DNA from: Pantoea latae
GTDB taxonomy: Bacteria > Pseudomonadota > Gammaproteobacteria > Enterobacterales > Enterobacteriaceae
Length of the DNA: 64,000 nucleotides
Assembly: GCF_002077695.1 (NCBI RefSeq)
Contig: NZ_MWUE01000033.1
Span: 248,001-312,000 of the forward strand
Direction of reading: 5' to 3'
The notes beneath the pieces are model-generated. The model searched no databases, had not been told where the DNA came from, and saw only the letters and a program-made list of their open reading frames with translations. Shown one piece after another: positions 27,789-36,634 of the stretch. Positions within the stretch are counted from its first letter, which is position 1, and each line of letters starts with the position of its first letter. A program made the position numbers and the translations under genes.

Positions 27789-27878
27789 GTTATGTGATGC
27801 GACATGTTGTCGTCAGCCTCTCGCGCTGCCGTTGCCGCCAGGTTTTCTCAGAAGCCACGTACACGGGCAGGAGCGATC

Positions 27879-28661
27879 ATGGATTTAGGGATTCAGGGTA
27901 AACACGCATTTATCTGCGCATCATCGCAGGGGTTAGGGCTGGCCTGCGCGCAGGCGCTGGCGGCGGAAGGCGTCAACGTGACGCTGAACGGGCGCCATGC
28001 TGAAAAACTGTACGAGGTGGCCGGCACCCTGCGCGCGGCGTTCCCCAGGCAAAAGATCGAATACCTGGCGGCGGATTTAACCAGCGAAGCTGACCGGGCG
28101 CGTATTCTCGCGTCATTGCCCGAGATCGATATTCTGGTAACCAACAATGCGGGTCCGCAGCCGGGATCGCTACAGGCGTGGCATGAACAGGCGCTGCGTT
28201 CTGCCATAGAGGCCAATTTTATCCCGGCGGTGCAGCTCATTCGCGCATGGCTGCCTGGCATGCAGACGCGCGGCTTTGGACGCATCGTCAATATCACCTC
28301 GGCGATGGTCAAAACACCCCATTATATGATGGGCCTCTCCACTGCGGCACGCACTGCGCTGACGGCAATCTGCAAGGCGATCAGCGGCGAAGTGGCGAAA
28401 GATAACGTCACGATAAACAACCTGTTGCCGGAACGCATCGATACGCCACGCCAGGAATTTATGCTACAGCGCCTGATGAGCCAGGAGGGCATCGATCGGC
28501 AGGCTGCCCGCCAGCGCAATGTGCAGTCGATTGCCGCCCGACGTTACGGCACCGCAGAGGAATTTGGCGCGGCCTGCGCTTTTCTCTGCAGCCAGCAGGC
28601 CTCTTTTATCTCCGGACAAAACCTGCAGCTTGACGGCGGGTCTTATACCGGCCTGGTGTAA
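27879..28661 (+). CDS. Atypical short-chain dehydrogenase/reductase (SDR)
   Basis: 260 residues from the ATG at 27879 with CAGGAGC upstream. The nucleotide site ASSQGLG (14-20), NNAGP (89-93) and the catalytic-region Ser141 (NITSAMV) are normal SDR features. At the positions of the active-site Tyr and Lys (Ser+13 and Ser+17) it has S154 and R158, so standard hydride chemistry is doubtful. It is the first gene of the plus-strand arm of the aromatic cluster. It may be a divergent reductase or a non-redox member; family knowledge does not settle this. Confidence 0.8.
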   Translation: MDLGIQGKHAFICASSQGLGLACAQALAAEGVNVTLNGRHAEKLYEVAGTLRAAFPRQKIEYLAADLTSEADRARILASLPEIDILVTNNAGPQPGSLQAWHEQALRSAIEANFIPAVQLIRAWLPGMQTRGFGRIVNITSAMVKTPHYMMGLSTAARTALTAICKAISGEVAKDNVTINNLLPERIDTPRQEFMLQRLMSQEGIDRQAARQRNVQSIAARRYGTAEEFGAACAFLCSQQASFISGQNLQLDGGSYTGLV

Positions 28662-28671
28662 GGAGAGGCGC

Positions 28672-29061
28672 ATGAACGACGATATCGCCGCATTGCTGGC
28701 GCTGGAGCAGCGACGCCAGCAGGCGCTGATTCGCGCAGATGTGCCGGCGCTGAGGGCATTGCTGGCCGAGGATCTCACGCATATTCACAGCACGGGACTG
28801 GTACACACCAAAGCCCAGTTTATTCAGCACATTCAAACCATGGGCGGGTTTGCAGACATCTCCCGCGCTGAACCCGAGGTGCAGGTTTACGGCGATATCG
28901 CGCTGTTGACCGGCCCCACGCGCAATACCGTGCGCCTGCTGGATAGCGGACAGGAGGCGGTGAGAGAGGGTTTTTCAACCCTGATAGCGCGCCGCACGGC
29001 AACGGGCTGGGAAATTTTACTTTCGCAGCTGACCCCGTTTAAGCAAAGGAGAAAGGCATGA
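28672..29061 (+). CDS. NTF2-like (SnoaL/DUF4440) protein
   Basis: 129 residues from the ATG at 28672 with AGGAGAGGC upstream. LEQRRQQALIRADVPALRALLAEDLTHIHSTG is the DUF4440/SnoaL cone-shaped alpha+beta opening, and YGDIALLTGPTRNTVRL is the central sheet. Such proteins act as isomerases, dehydratases or ring-opening lyases on aromatic or polyketide intermediates, or have no catalysis. It overlaps the FAH gene by 4 bp, so it probably handles an intermediate of the same pathway. Confidence 0.75.
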   Translation: MNDDIAALLALEQRRQQALIRADVPALRALLAEDLTHIHSTGLVHTKAQFIQHIQTMGGFADISRAEPEVQVYGDIALLTGPTRNTVRLLDSGQEAVREGFSTLIARRTATGWEILLSQLTPFKQRRKA

Positions 29062-29915
29062 AACTGGTACGTTTTACTCAGGATGGCCGCACTCGCATCG
29101 GCAAAGTGGTGGAGCAACAGGTGGTCGACCTTTCCGTCATAGCGGGCGTCGGCGATTCGATGCGGCAACTGCTGTGTGATATGCCGCGGCTGCGTCCTTT
29201 GCTCGAGGCGGCGAGCGGCCCGCGTTTCGCGCTGGCGGAGGTAGAGCTGGAAGCCCCGGTGCAGGATGCGCAGAAATTTCTCGGCATTGGCATGAACTAT
29301 CGTAAACACGCCGAGGAGGCGCGCCTTGCGGGGATCGCGATCCCCGAAACCCAGCTGTGGTTCAACAAGCAGGTTTCCTGCATCAACGGCCCTTTTGCCC
29401 CGGTCGTCAAACCCGATGTCAGTGACAAAATGGATTATGAGGTGGAGTTAGGCGTGGTCATTGGTCAGCGTTGCCGTCACGTTAAGGCGAGCGATGCGGC
29501 CGCGGTGATCGGCGGCTATCTCATCGTCAACGATGTTTCCGCGCGAGACTGGCTGCAAAAATCCCCGACGTTCACGCTGGGAAAATCGTTCGACACCCAT
29601 GGACCGATAGGGCCGTGGCTGACGACAGCGGACGAAATTGCCGATCCGCACAACCTGGAGATGAAGCTTTTCGTCAACGGCGAGCTGCGGCAACAGGCCA
29701 CCACCAGCGACATGATTTATGACATCTATGCGCAAATCGCCTGGCTGTCGACGGTGATGACGCTGGAGCCCGGCGATATTCTGGCAACCGGCACGCCATC
29801 GGGCATCGGCGCGCCCAGCGGACGGTTTCTCAAACCGGGCGATGTGATGCGGCTGGAGATCGCTCAGTTGGGCTATATCGAAAATCCGGTTGTGGCGGAA
29901 ACGCCCCTGCACTGA
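29058..29915 (+). CDS. Fumarylacetoacetate hydrolase (FAH)-family protein 1
   Basis: 285 residues. FLGIGMNYRKHAEEA, DYEVELGVVIG (metal ligands E128 and E130), VNDVSARDWL (third ligand D159) and TGTPSGIG are complete FAH-fold signatures. The family hydrolyses, decarboxylates or tautomerises acylpyruvate and oxo-diacid products of ring cleavage. It is translationally coupled to the NTF2-like gene. A second FAH-family enzyme is encoded in the other arm (35637-36512); two would allow an isomerase step and a decarboxylase step, as in HpaG. Confidence 0.88.
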   Translation: MKLVRFTQDGRTRIGKVVEQQVVDLSVIAGVGDSMRQLLCDMPRLRPLLEAASGPRFALAEVELEAPVQDAQKFLGIGMNYRKHAEEARLAGIAIPETQLWFNKQVSCINGPFAPVVKPDVSDKMDYEVELGVVIGQRCRHVKASDAAAVIGGYLIVNDVSARDWLQKSPTFTLGKSFDTHGPIGPWLTTADEIADPHNLEMKLFVNGELRQQATTSDMIYDIYAQIAWLSTVMTLEPGDILATGTPSGIGAPSGRFLKPGDVMRLEIAQLGYIENPVVAETPLH

Positions 29916-29930
29916 AAACAGGATCTCACC

Positions 29931-31160
29931 ATGACAATGCCAGATTTCAGAGACTACCTCGTGCCTGACGACAATCCGCGCCTGCAGCTGGCGCGCCGCA
30001 GCGATCTTCGCGCCTATGGCGAGCAGATGCTGGCCACGCCAAAAGCGCAGGCGCTCAAGGCGCAATGGCAGGCGATGCTGGACGAAACCTTTCGCGGCAT
30101 TACCAGCGACGGCACCGTACGATCTGACCTTTTTCAGCTGCAGGATGAGGGCTTTGCTGTGGAAGCCGCGGTAGAGGCGGCGCAGGCGTTCCGCGCCTCG
30201 CTGAGCGAGGCGCAGCGTGAGAAAATTGCCTTTCCGCTGGACGCCAGCGCATGGCGCGCCTGGTACAACCCCGAGATCCCTTTTAACGATCTCGGCCTGC
30301 GGCTGGAGGACACTGCTGCCACGAGCCAGCAGGCTTTTCTGCACTTGCTCAGGCAGTGCACCAGCGCGCGCGGGTATCACAAGGTGCAGCAGGTGATGGA
30401 AGCCAACCAGTTTCTCGGCGAGATGTATGAGATTACTCACATCATGAACCGCTGGAGCTTCCATGTGCTGCTGTTTGGCGAGCCTTCCCCGACGCAGCCC
30501 TGGGGCTGGAGCCTGTATGGCCATCACGTCGCGTTTTGCTGTTTTATTCTGGGTCGTCAGCTCGTGATTGCGCCCACCTTTATGGGGGTGGAGCCGAACG
30601 TGATAGCGCGCGGCGATGCGCGTGACGCGGTGCTGTTTACCGAGGAAGAACGCGCAGGGCTCACGTTGATGCAGTCGCTTACCCCTGAACAGCAGCAGCG
30701 CGCCACGATTTACCGGCTGATGGAAGATCCCGCCATGCCGCCCGAACGTTTCAATTTTGCCGATCAGCGGCATCTTGGCGGCGCGTTTCAGGACAACCGC
30801 ATTATTCCACTGGAGGGTGTTTGCGCCAGCGAGTTCACCGCGCAGCAGCGGGCGACGCTGATGGAAACCATCGCCATTTTCCTGGATTTTCTGCCGGATG
30901 GCCCGCGTGAGGCGCGGCTGCAGCTCATTGAGCGCTTTATGGATGAGACCTGGTGGAGCTGGATTGGCGGCTGCGGCGATCGGGACGTTTTCTACTACCG
31001 CATTCAAAGCCCTGTGGTGATGCTGGAGTTTGATCATCACAGCGGCATGTGGCTGACCAATGCGCATCCTGAACGCTTTCACATCCATACCCTGACGCGA
31101 ATTCCCAACGGCAACGATTACGGCAAAGCCTTGCTGAAACTGCTGCCGCACACGCTGTAA
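29931..31160 (+). CDS. DUF3500 protein of unknown function
   Basis: 409 residues without signal peptide or membrane segment. GWSLYGHHVAFCCFILG, PTFMGVEPN, MLEFDHHSG and HIHTLTRIPNGNDYG match DUF3500. Several conserved His and Asp residues (H near 198-199, FDHHSG, HIH) suggest a metal or catalytic site, but no reaction is established to my knowledge. It lies 15 bp after the FAH gene in the aromatic cluster, suggesting an enzyme acting on the substrate or a ring-cleavage product. Confidence 0.75.
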   Translation: MTMPDFRDYLVPDDNPRLQLARRSDLRAYGEQMLATPKAQALKAQWQAMLDETFRGITSDGTVRSDLFQLQDEGFAVEAAVEAAQAFRASLSEAQREKIAFPLDASAWRAWYNPEIPFNDLGLRLEDTAATSQQAFLHLLRQCTSARGYHKVQQVMEANQFLGEMYEITHIMNRWSFHVLLFGEPSPTQPWGWSLYGHHVAFCCFILGRQLVIAPTFMGVEPNVIARGDARDAVLFTEEERAGLTLMQSLTPEQQQRATIYRLMEDPAMPPERFNFADQRHLGGAFQDNRIIPLEGVCASEFTAQQRATLMETIAIFLDFLPDGPREARLQLIERFMDETWWSWIGGCGDRDVFYYRIQSPVVMLEFDHHSGMWLTNAHPERFHIHTLTRIPNGNDYGKALLKLLPHTL

Positions 31161-31297
31161 ATCACCGTCGTACCGGGCGACGACGTATTGCCCGGGTTAT
31201 TCATCGCGCAGACTGACCGCTTCCTGACAGAAGCGGCGGGCTTCGCTTTGCCTGAAAGAGAGATCAACCCTACACCCTGATATGAGGCTACCTGGCA

Positions 31298-32629
31298 ATG
31301 CGCGTCCATAAACACTCCAGCGGTGCCGCCTTCATCGTCATGCCTGTGGCGATGTTCTGCGGCGCCTGTTTTGCTGATACATCTCCTGCTGAAACAGACA
31401 GTTTTAACGACTGGCTAACGCAGGGCACCTTCTCCGGCGAGCTAAAAACCATGACCTTCCTGAAGGAATTTAGCGGCACGCTTCCCAATAAACGCACCAG
31501 CTCAGTGGGCGGCGATATTCAATATCGCAGCGCGGAGGCGGGCGGTTTTAGCGTCGGTCTCGGGGCATACGGCGCTTACAACCTTGGCCTGAATCCTTCG
31601 GAAAAGGAGAAAACGGAGATCTATTTGCCGTCAGACAATACGACGGTGCTGGGGAAAGCGTTTTTGCGCTACCGAGGCGCCGGGCTGGATCTCCAGGCGG
31701 GGCGCGTCGGCCTCGATACGCCCTTCGCGAACGAAGGCGAAGGCTGGACGATGATCCCAGCTCTCTATCAGGGATTCGGCGGCAGCTACGCGCTCGATAA
31801 GCAGGGAGACCTCAAGCTGCATGCCTGGCGTATCTATCGCTTCAAGCCGCTGAGCAGCGATAGCTTTGAGAAGGGCGACGCCGGCAGCCCGGAGATCGAA
31901 GACACCAGCATGCCCTCTGTGGATAGCGACGGATTTACCACGCTGGGCGTACGTTACGGACAGCAGTGGCGCACCAGCGCGGAGGCCTGGTACTATAATT
32001 TCGACAAGCGCGCGCAGCTTGGCTATGGCGGCGTTCAGCTACCGCTGGAGAGCCTGAAGATGGGCAACTGGACGCCTTACTGGGGCGCGCAGTATCTGCA
32101 TGAGTGGGATGCCAGCGACCAGGCCTATCCCTATAACAATATCGATACCGACCTCTACTCAGGGCGAATCGGCCTGCGTTCGCGCAACCACGATATCTAC
32201 TTCGCCGCCACGCACGTTCCGTCGAAACAGGGCGCCTTTCTTAGCGGCGGCTTTTTTGCGCCTTACAGCTACGGTATTTACGACCATACGCCGCTGGAAA
32301 GCGGCCAGCCGCTGGTGTCGATGGTGACCACCAATCAGCCCGGCAACGCCTTCGCCCTGCGCTATGCCTATCACGACGAGCAGTACCTTGGCGTTTTCGG
32401 CGTAACGCGTCTGGAGCTGAAAGACTCAACCGGCATCTATTATCCCTTGCCCGCTGAAAACATCAACGCGGCCTTTATGATCCTCGGCTACAACGTTACG
32501 CCGCGCCTGCATCTGGAGTTTGAATTTGACTACGTTCATTCCCCTTCTGCCGTCACGGGTAACTACCATGCCGAGCGACTGCGCCTGGTGTATCGCTTTG
32601 GCGCCCAGATGGCTGATGACGACTACTAA
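31298..32629 (+). CDS. OprD-family outer-membrane porin
   Basis: 443 residues with a signal peptide ending around CFADT. Alternating beta-strand segments fill the rest (YRGAGLDLQAGRVGLDTPFAN, TLGVRYGQQW, FALRYAYHDEQYLGVFGVTR, LHLEFEFDYVHSP). The pattern FLKEFSGTL and QAGRVGLDTPFANEGEG matches OprD, the 18-strand substrate-specific porins of Pseudomonas for small carboxylates. The last strand ends LRLVYRF ten residues before the C-terminus, a slightly unusual tail. It presumably admits the aromatic acid used by this cluster. Confidence 0.82.
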   Translation: MRVHKHSSGAAFIVMPVAMFCGACFADTSPAETDSFNDWLTQGTFSGELKTMTFLKEFSGTLPNKRTSSVGGDIQYRSAEAGGFSVGLGAYGAYNLGLNPSEKEKTEIYLPSDNTTVLGKAFLRYRGAGLDLQAGRVGLDTPFANEGEGWTMIPALYQGFGGSYALDKQGDLKLHAWRIYRFKPLSSDSFEKGDAGSPEIEDTSMPSVDSDGFTTLGVRYGQQWRTSAEAWYYNFDKRAQLGYGGVQLPLESLKMGNWTPYWGAQYLHEWDASDQAYPYNNIDTDLYSGRIGLRSRNHDIYFAATHVPSKQGAFLSGGFFAPYSYGIYDHTPLESGQPLVSMVTTNQPGNAFALRYAYHDEQYLGVFGVTRLELKDSTGIYYPLPAENINAAFMILGYNVTPRLHLEFEFDYVHSPSAVTGNYHAERLRLVYRFGAQMADDDY

Positions 32630-32641
32630 TCAGGAGAGACA

Positions 32642-33028
32642 ATGACAACACGCCAGAGTATTTATATTGACGCTTTTCCCCATGCCAATCCGATTCCGGC
32701 GGCCTGCCGCATCGGTTCACTGCTCTATTCCGGTGTGATTTACGGACGGGACAGCGCGACGCAGCAGGTGCCGGCCAGCCTCGATGAACAGTGTCAGCTA
32801 ATGTTTCAGCACCTTAAGGCGATCGTCGAGGCGGCGGGCGGCTCGCTGCAGGACGTGATCAAAGTCACGTTATGGATGAAGGATAAAACGCAGCGCGATG
32901 TAGTTAATCGCTGGTGGGAAAAGGCGTTCCCGGACAAGGCCTCCCGTCCGGCGCGCCATGCGCTGCAGGGCGACTTTAGCGGAACCCTGCTTATTCAGTG
33001 TGATTTTATCGCGGTGCTGTCAGAGTAA
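32642..33028 (+). CDS. RidA/YjgF-family deaminase-like protein
   Basis: 128 residues. NPIPAACRIGSLLYSGVIYGRD, DEQCQLMFQHLKAIVEAAGG and DVIKVTLWMKD are the RidA trimer pattern, with the C-terminal RPARHALQGDF including the conserved arginine region. RidA proteins hydrolyse enamines and imines; some members deaminate 2-aminomuconate. In a ring-cleavage cluster this hints at a nitrogen-containing substrate, though RidA relatives occur in many catabolic operons. CAGGAGAGACA precedes the ATG. Confidence 0.85.
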   Translation: MTTRQSIYIDAFPHANPIPAACRIGSLLYSGVIYGRDSATQQVPASLDEQCQLMFQHLKAIVEAAGGSLQDVIKVTLWMKDKTQRDVVNRWWEKAFPDKASRPARHALQGDFSGTLLIQCDFIAVLSE

Positions 33029-33043
33029 TCTGCCTGTGAGACG

Positions 33044-33065
33044 CGGCCAGCGTTGATGCTGGCCG
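33044..33065 (+). terminator. Stem-loop ending the plus arm of the aromatic operon
   Basis: CGGCCAGC, loop GTTGAT, GCTGGCCG form a perfect 8-bp stem 16 bp after the RidA stop. No T-run follows, so termination would be partial and read-through into the PadR gene is possible. Confidence 0.45.
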
Positions 33066-33142
33066 TTCAACCTAAAAAATAGTCGCCTGCCTGCTAGCAA
33101 ATCGATTGAATAACCTCATAATTCTGGTCTGTTACGAAAATT

Positions 33143-33154
33143 TAGATATAATTT
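33143..33154. promoter_or_regulatory. Weak TAGATATA site before the PadR-DUF2218 gene
   Basis: TAGATATAATTT shares TAGATATA with the operators at both ends of the aromatic cluster but is not a full palindrome. It sits about 40 bp before the regulator start, as an autoregulatory site would. Confidence 0.35.
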
Positions 33155-33192
33155 AACCAGTTTCAGGGTAGGGTTATTTAGCCGGGGTGATA

Positions 33193-34041
33193 ATGGTGCA
33201 GAAACGCCGTTCAGGCGCAAAAGAAGGCGATCCTAACGCCAACGCGGCGGCAGAGGACGCGCGCGGTAAGCCAGAGCGCCGTATGCGCGCCTTTGACTAT
33301 GGCGAACTGCGGCTGCTGCTGCTGGCGATTATCGCGCAGCAGCCCAGCCACGGCTATGAGCTGATCCATGCCGTCAACGAGCGTCTCGGCGGAACCTATA
33401 AACCCAGCCCAGGGGTGCTCTATCCTGCGCTGACCTGGCTGTACGATCGCGGCTATACCGAGATAGATTTAGAAAAAGGCGGCCGCAAACGCTACAGCAT
33501 CACCGCCGAAGGCAACGACTTTCTCAGCGCCAATAAAGCCGCCATCGATATGCTGCTGGCGCGTGCGGTTTCCCGGCCGCAGGGTGATTCACCGCAGGCT
33601 ATCGTTAAGGCGATGGATCAACTTAAACGCGCCCTTAGCCTGCGGGCGAAAATGGCGCCGGTTGCCGATGAGGTCGTTGCCCACATCGGCAGCATTATTA
33701 CCGTTGCCGCTAATCAGATCGAGGCGTTGCTCAACGCGCCGATGTTGAATGAAGGTGCGGTAAGCTGCGTAGCCGATATCCTCACGCCGAACAGCGAGCG
33801 TTATTTGCGTCGCCTCTGCAGCCATTTTCAGCACCGCACGCCCGTTGTCACCGACGAGAACAGCGGACATTTCAGAATGAGCATGGGTGAGGTGCGGATG
33901 GAGGCGCACGAAGGCCTCTTCCGGGTGCGGCTCACCGCGCTAAGTCCAGAAAAGCTCACCGAAATGCAGCATATTCTGGCGCGTCATCTGGAAGAGGCGG
34001 CGGTGCGTGAAACGCTTAATATCCACTGGCTGCCGGCGTAA
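33193..34041 (+). CDS. PadR-family regulator fused to a DUF2218 domain
   Basis: 282 residues from the ATG at 33193 (an in-frame GTG at 33187 is also possible). Residues about 30-115 are a PadR winged helix ([54 protein letters not shown]). Residues about 190-282 are DUF2218 ([47 protein letters not shown]), a small domain often linked to siderophore-reductase proteins. It stands exactly where the two convergent arms meet and overlaps the HpaI-like gene by 26 bp. Control of the aromatic cluster is inferred; the PadR part also resembles YqjI, which senses metal. Confidence 0.82.
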   Translation: MVQKRRSGAKEGDPNANAAAEDARGKPERRMRAFDYGELRLLLLAIIAQQPSHGYELIHAVNERLGGTYKPSPGVLYPALTWLYDRGYTEIDLEKGGRKRYSITAEGNDFLSANKAAIDMLLARAVSRPQGDSPQAIVKAMDQLKRALSLRAKMAPVADEVVAHIGSIITVAANQIEALLNAPMLNEGAVSCVADILTPNSERYLRRLCSHFQHRTPVVTDENSGHFRMSMGEVRMEAHEGLFRVRLTALSPEKLTEMQHILARHLEEAAVRETLNIHWLPA

Positions 34042-34822
34042 CAGAAGGCGGGTGCGGCGGGCGAAAGTGCTCACACAGAAGAGAGGTGGCTTTGACCAGT
34101 AGTCCGACATCGCTGCCCACGGCGACAAATAGCGCCCCCAAATCAAAATAGCGTGCGCAGAGCGCGGCGTCAGCGCTGAGGATCCCCGCCGCTTTGTGGT
34201 GCGTCTGGATGCGCGTCAGCGCCTGTTCCACCGCCTGCTGCACCTCAGCGCAGCCGGGATTGCCTGGAAAACCCATATCCGCCGCTAAATCCGCCGGGCC
34301 GATAAAGACGCCGTCTACGCCCTCGATGCTGGCGATGGCGTCCAGCTGCGCCAGTCCGGCTCGACTTTCAATCTGTACCAGTAAACATATCTGATCGTTT
34401 GCCGTTGTCAGGTAATCCGGCGTGCGGTTAAAAAGGGACGCGCGCGCCAGCGCGGCGCCCACGCCGCGTATGCCCTGTGGCGGATAACGCACCGCGCGCA
34501 CCAGCGCCTTCGCCTGCTCTGCGCTCTCCACCATCGGGATCAGCAGCGTCTGCGCGCCGATATCAAGCAGTTGTTTAATCAGCCAGGGCGCATCCATCGG
34601 CGCGCGAACCACGCTGTGGCTGGCAGAGGCTGCCAGCGCCTGTAGCTGGCTCATCATCAGGGGAATATCGTTGGGCGCATGTTCGCCATCAATCAGCAGC
34701 CAGTCGAAACCCGCGCCTGCGCAGATTTCAGCGCAATAGGGATTTGCCAGCGCCAGCCAGAGGCCGATTTGCGGTTGTCGATCGCGCAGCGCCTGTTTAA
34801 AGCGATTTAAGGGAGCCGTCAT
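34016..34822 (-). CDS. HpcH/HpaI-family aldolase
   Basis: 268 residues from the ATG at 34822 with AGGTG upstream; the longer frame to 34891 lies inside the hydratase gene. [19 protein letters not shown] (general-base His), [13 protein letters not shown] (metal Glu) and [10 protein letters not shown] (metal Asp) are complete for HpaI, 4-hydroxy-2-oxoheptane-1,7-dioate aldolase. The class II reaction gives pyruvate and a semialdehyde. It is the last gene of the minus arm, immediately after the hydratase that would supply its substrate. Confidence 0.9.
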   Translation of the reverse strand: MTAPLNRFKQALRDRQPQIGLWLALANPYCAEICAGAGFDWLLIDGEHAPNDIPLMMSQLQALAASASHSVVRAPMDAPWLIKQLLDIGAQTLLIPMVESAEQAKALVRAVRYPPQGIRGVGAALARASLFNRTPDYLTTANDQICLLVQIESRAGLAQLDAIASIEGVDGVFIGPADLAADMGFPGNPGCAEVQQAVEQALTRIQTHHKAAGILSADAALCARYFDLGALFVAVGSDVGLLVKATSLLCEHFRPPHPPSVTPAASGY

Positions 34823-34829
34823 AAACACC

Positions 34830-35633
34830 TCACGCAAAATAGCAGCTGACTGTGCCGTAGCGGCCAAAGTCAGCGTGGATGGTATCGCCATGCCGGGCTT
34901 CCACCGGCCGGATAAATGATCCTGACAGCACCGTCTGGCCCGCCTCGATCCGCTCGCCGTATTGCGCCAGACGCTGCGCCAGCCACAGGACGCCGCGCAT
35001 CGGATGATTCAATACGCCTGCGCCAAGCCCGGTCTCTTCAACCACGGCATTGCGCGACACAATGGCGCCTGCCCAGCGCATATCGAGCTGAGACGGCGAG
35101 AAACGCTGGCTGCCAAGGATAATCCCCGCATTGGCGGCATTGTCCGACACGGTATCGACGATGGTGCGCATCTGGCCGCTCGCACGATCGCGGCGCACAA
35201 TGCGCGTATCCAGAATTTCCAGTGCCGGCGCCACGAAGGCCGTGGCGTTAAGCACGTCTGTCAGGCTGATATGCGCGCCCTGCAGCGGGGTTTTCATGAT
35301 AAAAGCCAGTTCAGCCTCGACGCGCGGCTGGATAAAACGATCGGCGGCGATGGTGGCGCCATCTTCAAAAAGCATGTCGTCCAGCAGGACGCCGGAATCA
35401 GGCGTATCAATATTAAGCGCGGCCTGCATGGCTTTTGAGGTCAGGCCTATCTTCCAGCCGATAACCTGCCGGCCTGAGGCTTTCTTTTGTGCAATCCAGC
35501 GCTGCTGCACCGCGTAGGCATCGTCCAGGGTCATCTGCGGATACTGAAGCGAAAGTAAATCAATCTGCACCCGTTCACGTTCGGCGCGATCCAGCGCGTC
35601 CGCCGCACTCATCAGCTGTTGTTGCGTTAACAT
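34830..35633 (-). CDS. 2-oxo-hept-4-ene-1,7-dioate hydratase (HpaH-like)
   Basis: 267 residues. [44 protein letters not shown] (metal-binding Glu residues) and [13 protein letters not shown] are HpaH features. It adds water to the 2-oxo-enoate diacid after ring cleavage and decarboxylation, giving the 4-hydroxy-2-oxo acid split by the aldolase encoded 7 bp downstream. Related 2-oxopent-4-enoate hydratases (MhpD) share the fold, but pairing with HpaI favours a diacid substrate. Confidence 0.9.
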   Translation of the reverse strand: MLTQQQLMSAADALDRAERERVQIDLLSLQYPQMTLDDAYAVQQRWIAQKKASGRQVIGWKIGLTSKAMQAALNIDTPDSGVLLDDMLFEDGATIAADRFIQPRVEAELAFIMKTPLQGAHISLTDVLNATAFVAPALEILDTRIVRRDRASGQMRTIVDTVSDNAANAGIILGSQRFSPSQLDMRWAGAIVSRNAVVEETGLGAGVLNHPMRGVLWLAQRLAQYGERIEAGQTVLSGSFIRPVEARHGDTIHADFGRYGTVSCYFA

Positions 35634-35636
35634 GCT

Positions 35637-36512
35637 CTACTCCTCATCAACGACGCTGTTGCGCAGCGTGCCTAAGCCATCCGCGCTGACCTCCACCACA
35701 TCGCCCGCTTTCAACCACTGCGGCGGCGTTAATCGCGCGCCTGCGCCGGTGGGCGTGCCGGTTAAAATCAGATCGCCGGCGTGCAGCGGAATAAAGGTGG
35801 AGAGGTAAGCGATGATCCAGGCAAATGAGAAGGTCATATTGCGGGTGCGATCGTCCTGCCGCAGCTCGCCATTTACCGTGGTGGTCAGTCGGATATCCGC
35901 AAGTTGCGACGCATCGCGATAGGGCACGAGCCAGGGGCCGAGCGCGCCGGAGCGATAGAAGTTCTTACCCTGAGTGACATTAAACTTACTGTGGCGTACC
36001 CAGTCGCGTACGGTGCCTTCGTTGGCCAGCGTCAGCGCGGCGATATGACTCAAGGCCGCCGCCTGCGCGATGCGACGTCCCGGCTTGCCGATAATTAGCG
36101 CGATCTCGCCTTCGTAGTCGAGCTGCTCGCTTTCACGCGGACGCAGCAAGGGCTGTTGATGACCCGTCAGCGAGTCAGGAAAGCGCACAAACAAGGAAGG
36201 GTAGGCGGCGGGCGGTTGAGCATCCTGATATTCGGCATCCCGATTGGGGTAGTTGACGCCAACGCAGATGATTTTACCTGGCGAGGCGAGTGGGGTTTCG
36301 AAACGGATAGCATTGACGGGGATACGATCGGCGCATTCCGCCGCTTGCGCCGCGGCGAGAGAGAGGGCGTTATCGGCAATGACCGCGTCGAGCGTGGGCC
36401 AGCGGTCCGCCAGGCGATCGCTTAAATCTGTCACGCCTTGTGCGTCGATCAGCCCATAGCGAGCGCGCTGCTCACCTTTGATGGTAAAACGGATAAATTT
36501 TGGCTGTTCCAA
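35637..36512 (-). CDS. FAH-family protein 2 (HpaG-like isomerase/decarboxylase)
   Basis: 291 residues. The start is a TTG at 36510-36512 with GGAG 8 bp upstream. IICVGVNYPNRDAEY, LDYEGEIALIIG (E134, E136), GPWLVPYRD and LTGTPTGAG are FAH-fold motifs. The block that is usually NDxSxRD reads NEGTVRDW, so the third metal ligand would be E165 instead of Asp. It probably isomerises or decarboxylates the ring-cleavage product before HpaH. It is 3 bp upstream of the hydratase gene, so the two are coupled. Confidence 0.85.
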   Translation of the reverse strand: MEQPKFIRFTIKGEQRARYGLIDAQGVTDLSDRLADRWPTLDAVIADNALSLAAAQAAECADRIPVNAIRFETPLASPGKIICVGVNYPNRDAEYQDAQPPAAYPSLFVRFPDSLTGHQQPLLRPRESEQLDYEGEIALIIGKPGRRIAQAAALSHIAALTLANEGTVRDWVRHSKFNVTQGKNFYRSGALGPWLVPYRDASQLADIRLTTTVNGELRQDDRTRNMTFSFAWIIAYLSTFIPLHAGDLILTGTPTGAGARLTPPQWLKAGDVVEVSADGLGTLRNSVVDEE

Positions 36513-36634
36513 GCGTTTTCTCCATAGGGTGTGAGAATAACGCGGCGAGCAGAAACCCGCCGCTTCCAGCCCAAAGGCTGTGCAGTAAAAAAATAAAAGA
36601 GGAGTGGACGGCGTTAATGCCGTGCCGTGACGCG

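Noticed and set aside
29448-31151. 567-codon minus-strand frame opposite the FAH and DUF3500 genes
   Set aside because: Very long but His/Arg/Gln-rich with no domain; the plus-strand genes have ribosome sites and family motifs.
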